A stretch of 64,000 bases of DNA from Cryptomeria japonica (taxonomy: Eukaryota > Streptophyta > Pinopsida > Cupressales > Cupressaceae): the NCBI RefSeq assembly GCF_030272615.1, contig NC_081407.1, positions 101,477,897 to 101,541,896 on the forward strand. Direction: 5' to 3'. The notes beneath the pieces are model-generated. The model ran no database searches, was not told the DNA's origin, and worked only from the letters and a program-made list of their open reading frames with translations. The position numbers were made by a program, and so were the translations under genes. Below are positions 58,802 through 64,000 of the stretch, piece after piece; the first letter of the stretch is position 1, and each line of letters starts with the position of its first letter.

Positions 58802-59960
58802 GCACTAGAGAGAGAGAGAAGATTTTGAATTTAGAGGTAGCCAATTTCAATAAAATTAGCCAATCTCCTAGATTTAAGCTGTTAAATACAATCACGACAA
58901 TCTCCCAAAAATTCGAAAAAAATGTCAAGGACCGTGGCGCTCGGGGTGCACACGGTCCTCGCAACTTTTTTCGAAATTTGCAGGGATGAAAGTTATAATG
59001 ATTTTAAAGCTAATCTGAAAAAATTGAGTGATTTTACGATCTGAAGATAGGCCAAATTAAAGTTGCAATCTCAAAATTGAACCCTACCAAGATTGTCAAA
59101 AAATGCAAATTTTGAATTTTGAAAAAGAGAGGGAAACTAAAATTTTGGATTTTATGATTTTAAAGGGAATACCAAAAGCAATGCAAGTTTTGAAATTTAA
59201 AAGTTGACTCAATTTCACGCAAAATTCAATTTTGAAAGCGGAAATCAAAGTTGTTGCAATTAAACATTTAATTTCAAAAGTCACAAATTGCAAGAATTTG
59301 AATAAAGCACTGAAATTTCGAATGAATGCCGACACACTTTTCAGATTTAGGACAGTAAGAAACACAATTTTGACACAAAATTTCAATTTCACCAATTTTT
59401 GAATGATTAGGAGCCTTAATCCAAGCAATCACCAGATCAACTTTGACTTTAATTTTGAAAGTGTTGTAATTGATAAAATTAGCCAAAATTCTGGATTTTA
59501 GCAGAAAAATACAGTAAGATCTAGCCCCCGAAATTTCAGAAAAAATGTCGGAGACGATGGCGCTCAGGGTGCACACGGTCCTCGCAACTTTTTTCCAAAT
59601 TTTTAGGGATGAAAGATATTATGATTTTGCTGCAGAATCCAAAGTTACAGCTGATTTGGAGATGTTTTGATCAGTGAAATTATCAGTCAAAGGTTGAATC
59701 AAGAGGGTTTTAAAAATTAGGGTTTTGACATTTAACCACTTAATTTTCAGAATTAAAGCACAAATGTGAATTGACAATTTGTAATAGAAGGGTAGATCTG
59801 AAACAAGCATTAACATTTAGACATTTCGCAAGCTTAATTACTAAAAAGAAAATTTAGGGTTTTTATGCAATTAACCTCTAAAATTTGCAAAAGATCAAAC
59901 ATGGAAATGTAATCAAGGAATCCAATTTTCAGATCTAACCATGAATAATCAGAAAGGATG
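58802..59960 (-). promoter_or_regulatory. Long untranslated leader of the gypsy element, with duplicated hairpin segment
   Basis: About 1.16 kb between PBS and gag. A segment of about 130 bp is present twice (58850-58990 and 59476-59620): both contain aaaattagccaa, then a GGAC-type hairpin, then ggtcctcgcaactttttt, aaattt.agggatgaaag. Short frames within it are low-complexity artefacts. Confidence 0.75.
58929..58958 (-). promoter_or_regulatory. GGACCGTG/CACGGTCC hairpin in the leader
   Basis: A perfect 8-bp stem with a 14-base loop. A less perfect version lies at 59550-59582, and related versions sit in both LTRs (about 53706-53735 and 60349-60379). Confidence 0.75.
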
Positions 59961-59978
59961 TTCACGTCGGGTTCACCA
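59961..59978 (-). promoter_or_regulatory. Primer-binding site of the gypsy element
   Basis: The minus strand reads TGGTGAACCCGACGTGAA, beginning with TGG (pairs with tRNA CCA) and three bases from the LTR. I could not assign the tRNA with certainty. Confidence 0.82.
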
Positions 59979-59981
59979 AAA

Positions 59982-61209
59982 TGTAAAGTGGAAAATCGAA
60001 CCCTAGTAGCTCTCCCCTCTTCCAACTCCAAGGAGAGAGAAGGGAGGTCACTAGGATTGACGGTTTTCACTTAGGGGAGACTTTACATTCAAAAGAGGGG
60101 TTGAAACCCACAAGATCCAATCCCACACAATGCAAGATTGGATTCTAAATGAGTTTCAAGGGCTAAGACAGCAAGGCTACCCTCTTTTGTAAAGAATGTA
60201 GATAGAAAGATTAAGTTAGGAATGCATGAAAAGTGAGAAAGATTCGCTTATAAATAGAGATAGGGATATAGGATGGAGCTACGGACCTGGAATTAGCAGT
60301 AAAATGTCGAGACGGTGCTGTCTTGCAAATTTGAGCAAAAGTTGATGGGACGATGGCACCCGGAGTGCACACGGTCCTCCGAAAAATCCACGAAACGAAG
60401 GGGGATTTGTTCATCTCTGCACAAGGATTCCAGATCTTCAATTTCAGCCGCGTACCTGTAACCTACACACAGAAAAGCAAAGATGATTGGGGGGTTAGGG
60501 ATTAGGGGTTTGCCCTTAGATCAAACCCCAGTTTTGGAATTAACCAAGAAATGAGAAATGCTGTAAATGTAAATGATTGTAATGTAAACAAGTACTAGTA
60601 CCTTGTTGTAAGAATGTTTGTATTCTTACATGCGAAGGTGTAGATGTTGTTGTATGTTGTATGTTGTATGTGATCTCCTCTTCAATGGTTGAATCCTTGT
60701 CTTGAATGCAACACTTAGCCTTGAATGGAGACTTAGAATGATCAATTGCTTGAAGGAATGCTTGAATGCTTGAATGCTTGAATGTTTGAATGTTTGAGTA
60801 TCGTTTCCGCGCTTTTTCCATCATACCAAAATGGGAGAGGAAATGTAGTTTATATACTTGCCAATTAGGGTTGATAGACTGATTTTCCAAACCTTAGGCC
60901 GACCAGGAAAGATAATTTTCCAATTTGCAAACAAAAAGACCCGAGACCCAAAAGAGACCGGGCCCAAAAATAGGGCCAGGGACCAGGGCGCTGGGCGCCC
61001 TTGTCCTGAAGGACCAGGGCACTGGGCGCTCTGGTCCCACCTCCCGGGACAGCAGGGTGCAAGGAGGGATCAGGCAGGGTGCTGGAAAAATGCAGTTTTT
61101 GATGTCGTGGACAAGTTTCGGGGTCTCCATTTAGGTTCCGTGTTGCCTCGCCATCGTGAAGACCTAAATGCAGTCAAAATTGCAAGTGTCACAATTTTAG
61201 GACGCTACA
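59982..61209 (-). mobile_element. 5' LTR of the gag-protease gypsy element
   Basis: 1228 bp, same structure as the other LTR. The TATATAAA box at 60849-60856 on the minus strand is the likely promoter, with transcription starting around 60825. Differences between the LTRs are scattered transitions and two short tandem-repeat length changes. Confidence 0.93.
60849..60856 (-). promoter_or_regulatory. TATA box of the gypsy 5' LTR
   Basis: TATATAAA on the minus strand in a stretch otherwise poor in such boxes; identical in the 3' LTR (54214-54221). Confidence 0.7.
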
Positions 61210-61480
61210 GTTACAAATTTAGCATTTCGACAACTAGTTATATCCAGATATTTAAATTGAAATTAAAAAATAAGTAAAAAAAGATAGTGAGATTTTTATA
61301 CACAAAGGCATTGCCGTACATTTAAAAAAATTGGTGTGAATGTAAGTTGTATTTTCCAACAAAGCCATCAATATAATTGGAAAACACTTATTACCCTGAT
61401 GAGACATTTCCATTAGACAAAGAAGTCCTTTGCAATGTGGAAGTAATGATGATCAAAGTCTTTTACAGTGTAGAAGTAAT
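61210..61480 (+). repeat. Unit R, copy 2, last segment
   Basis: Resumes the alignment with copy 1 from 14384 (ctacaaatttaacattt versus ttacaaatttagcattt) through ttggtgtgaatgta and gaagtaattga. Confidence 0.75.
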
Positions 61481-61645
61481 TGAGTGACCATTTTCCGACA
61501 TTGAAGGGTATTCAATGTATTTGTATGCAAAGAAGATTTCTCACTCAAAAGTTTTTCACACTGCGCTTGGAAATTTTCCACATTTTCACACGACACTCGG
61601 AGATTTCTCACTCAAAAGATTAATTTGAATGGAATTTTCTTGTAC
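61481..61645. other. Short non-coding spacer before block B
   Basis: Contains a repeated ttctcactcaaaag (61537, 61605) with ttcacac words between; nothing else seen. Confidence 0.6.
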
Positions 61646-62275
61646 TACTTAATCTTTGGGGTCCTAATGGGGCCACACATGTGTTGGAGCACCATATGAC
61701 CCCTTACGACACCATACGAGGGTCATGTGGTGTGCTAATGGGTCATATGGTGTCATTAAGGGCCTTGTGGGGTCCTAATGGGGCCGCACATGTGTTAAAC
61801 AACAATATCCCTTAGGACACCATACGACTCCTTAGGACATCATATGGTCTTAAGAAGTCATGTGGTGTGCTAAGGGATCATATGGTGTAATTGGGGGTCA
61901 TGTGGACTCCTAATGGTGCCACACATGTGTTATAACACCATATGACCCATTAGGACACCATATGACCCCTTAGGACATCATATGCTCCTAAGCGGTCATG
62001 TGGTGTGCTAAGGGGTCACATGATGTCCTTAGGGGTCACGTGGGGTCCTAATTGGGCCACATGTGTTACAACACCATATGACCCCTTGGGATATCATACA
62101 TGGTCGTAAGGGGCCATATAGTGTCATTGGGGGTCATGTGGGATCCTAATGGGGCTACACATGTGTTAGAATATCATATGACCCCTTAGGACATCATATG
62201 GTCTCAAGAGGTCATATGGTGTGCTAAGGGACCTTATATGATGTCATTATGGGTTATGTGGGGTGGTAAAGGGGA
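61646..62275. repeat. ~137-bp quasi-palindromic satellite, block B (about 4.5 units)
   Basis: Matches 43148-43790 unit for unit, including the two shortened units. Landmark ccacacatgtgtta-type words at about 61671, 61786, 61919, 62057 and 62156. Confidence 0.93.
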
Positions 62276-62328
62276 GAGAGAGAGAGATTTAAAGAGGGTG
62301 GGAATACAATGTGCTAAGATATTGAGAG

Positions 62329-62331
<3 letters not shown>

Positions 62332-62376
<45 letters not shown>
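62332..62376. repeat. (TA)n microsatellite, about 22 units
   Basis: Longer than at the matching place in block A, followed by a TACATA-type compound repeat to about 62510. Confidence 0.97.
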
Positions 62377-62386
<10 letters not shown>

Positions 62387-63534
62387 CATACATATATGCA
62401 TACATACACATACACATACTATATACATATACATACATATTATATATACATATATACATATATACATACATATACATATACATATATTATATACATACAT
62501 ATGTATTTCTATATATTATAAGGTTTTTATGTTGCAATAACCCGTATGGGTTTTCCTCTCTCTAAAACACTTACGGTATTTTTCTCTTTGTAACACGTAC
62601 ACACTTTTGTTTCTACAAACCTCGTATGCACTATTAGTTAAAAAAACTTTTAGGCGTTTAGCGCATTTAGGCTTGTGAATAGGCTTGGATGACAAGGCTG
62701 AGGGTTGAGAGTTTGATTTCCCTCCATTTCCCTACTTTTTGACTTGTTTTGTTTTATCAAATTGGTTTCTCAACTTTGTCATCATCAGGTTTACACCTCA
62801 TCAACTGGGTATTTCTAAAATTACACCATATTCTCACCCATCTTCAAAGATTTCTAACCATATAATTTTAAAAAAATTTGAACAACAATACCATATTAAT
62901 CTTGAATTTCTTTTAACAATGTCTTCATAGTTCTCAGAGACATATGTGTACCATTTTTTTAATAACTTTTGGCATACTTATTTAAATTTAAAAATATATA
63001 TATTATTGTAGTGCACTTGATTCTTTACACTTTAAAAAAAAAAATGGTATTTTCAATTTTTTTGGTGCAAGTTATGCTTTGTGCACGAACAAGTTTACCT
63101 GATTTATAGGATGTGCCCGATTGGAAAAATCATAATAAAAAATACTCAGCAAAAAATTATAAAAAAATACACAAATTCTAGTGCTCACTCTTAAATATCT
63201 ATCTACCAAAGAATTTGTCAAAATACTAAATATAACTATGACTTTTTTGATGCACATGTTAGACACTATGTTATGTTTTTCAAAAAAAATTAGGATCTAT
63301 TTTTTCATGCATGGAGGATTTGACCCTCTTAATATTATCAAATTTTGAAAAAAAAATGGTAGAACTTGGAAACTAGATTTAGAGTACTACAATCTTTGTT
63401 CTTTGAGTATCTTCATACTTTGAGTGGATGGCTCTCAAATTTCTCCTCCAAGTTTAGGTTTACCTGATTTTAGAAAAAATGTGTCCACTTATACGCCCCT
63501 TTTTGCACACCATCTTGGTGCACTTACCCTACTT
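62377..63534. repeat. AT-rich tail of the satellite block, copy B
   Basis: Near-identical to 43840-44952 (ttgcaataacccgtatggg, gaggatttgaccc, gcacaccatcttggtgcac). Copy B has no LINE insertion and passes into acttaatccacaaactcttt. Confidence 0.92.
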
Positions 63535-63572
63535 AATCCACAAACTCTTTAATCTTTTTATGATAAAAACAA

Positions 63573-64000
63573 ATGAAAGATATAAAAATGAAACACCATG
63601 CACATGAGAACACTAGATTTACGTGGAAAAACCAAAGAGGGGGAAACGAGAGTGAGATTCAACTCACAATATATGCAATGATTACAATATTGTTTTAGTC
63701 TCACTACCAAGAAAGTGCATTGCTCCTTGAAGGACTTGAAGGCTAGAGCACTCTGCTCCGCAGAAAGATATAAACCTACAATCTAAATATCACTTCTCTA
63801 GAGAAGGATACAATGAATATATAAATGAGAAATAAGTAGGCCATCAACAATAATACCTTTGATAATCTCCAAACATGACTTGTCCTTGAATCTTTGTCTG
63901 AAGTGACCAACTCCACAATAATCACCACACACTGATCTTGTCAAAATAGATTTTTTCACATTTACCAACTAACACATCTTTTCACTCACTTGCATATTTT
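63573..64000 (-). repeat. LTR-like fragment continuing block B, cut by the window edge
   Basis: Matches 46092-46450 and carries the conserved LTR motif (63622-63647). Contains a 44-bp segment absent from copy A. Confidence 0.82.

Larger units (their letters stand above)
53340..61209 (-). mobile_element. Complete gag-protease-only Ty3/gypsy element (Tat/Ogre-like, non-autonomous)
   Basis: Two direct LTRs (53340-54605 and 59982-61209), identical GTTAC target duplications (53335-53339 and 61210-61214), PBS (59961-59978), PPT (54606-54620), and a coding region for gag and protease only. RT, RNase H and integrase are absent: the internal 5.4 kb ends about 800 bp after the protease with no further domain. 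It must have been moved by proteins of another element. Preserved duplications and similar LTRs make it one of the youngest insertions in the window. Confidence 0.93.

Noticed and set aside
59096-59576. Hydrophobic frames in the gypsy leader resembling membrane segments
   Set aside because: T/A-rich non-coding leader; Phe/Lys/Ile composition follows base composition, and frames are not kept in the duplicated segment.
53855-60515. Telomere-like ttaggg words (ggttagggattaggggttta)
   Set aside because: Only two or three imperfect units inside each gypsy LTR, not a TTTAGGG array.

Overview
This window looks like repeat-dominated nuclear DNA of a seed plant, most likely a gymnosperm. The evidence is AT-rich sequence packed with decayed Ty1/copia and Ty3/gypsy LTR retrotransposons (Athila-like, chromodomain-bearing and Tat/Ogre-like), LINE fragments, long microsatellites and quasi-palindromic satellites. 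I recognise no ordinary host gene, tRNA, rRNA, organelle insert or CRISPR array. The gymnosperm call is an inference from overall style and from two retroelement-associated protein types I associate with conifers; no species can be named.

Layout. 1-4749 is a minus-strand Athila-type gypsy element (RT, protease, gag, PBS, 5' LTR), cut by the window edge and inserted into a plus-strand chromodomain gypsy element (integrase 4758-5720, chromodomain 5809-5946, 3' LTR from 6004). 7690-8510 is a diverged LTR of the same family as the late gypsy at 53-61 kb. 9120-11698 is a truncated minus-strand copia (gag, PBS, LTR carrying a long TA microsatellite). 12395-15165 is copy 1 of an old coding repeat, here called unit R. 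16541-16720 is a tiny LINE tail with a perfect 14-bp target duplication. 17019-23219 is a minus-strand copia with all domains but many stops. 23400-24040 is a fragment of a second unknown coding retroposon. 24041-30957 is a plus-strand copia with a 5' LTR and a gag carrying four zinc knuckles. 30982-31856 is an inverted pair of copia LTR ends. 31880-32740 is another gypsy LTR relative.

33-41 kb is mostly non-coding: microsatellites, a near-perfect 88-bp duplication, a ~355-bp satellite, and a broken transposase-like gene (39905-40961) with a GHGKG..DG.G motif. 41.4-44.9 kb is a GA-microsatellite / 235-bp / 137-bp quasi-palindromic satellite block with a long AT-rich tail. Its right half recurs at 61.6-64.0 kb; in the first copy a 5'-truncated LINE (RNase H domain) interrupts it.

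48.4-61.5 kb is copy 2 of unit R, split by three dated insertions: a coding retroposon with a 13-bp duplication (49808-51429), a solo copia LTR (51777-53115), and a complete gypsy element with GTTAC target duplications (53340-61209). Comparison with copy 1 confirms the empty site for at least two of these.

The most interesting objects are the gag-protease-only gypsy element with repeated GGAC-type hairpins, the two unknown retroposed protein families, the transposase-like pseudogene and the quasi-palindromic satellite that has moved as a composite block. Nearly all coding regions are broken. Many in-frame stops sit where Gln, Arg or Trp would be expected, consistent with methylation-driven C-to-T decay.
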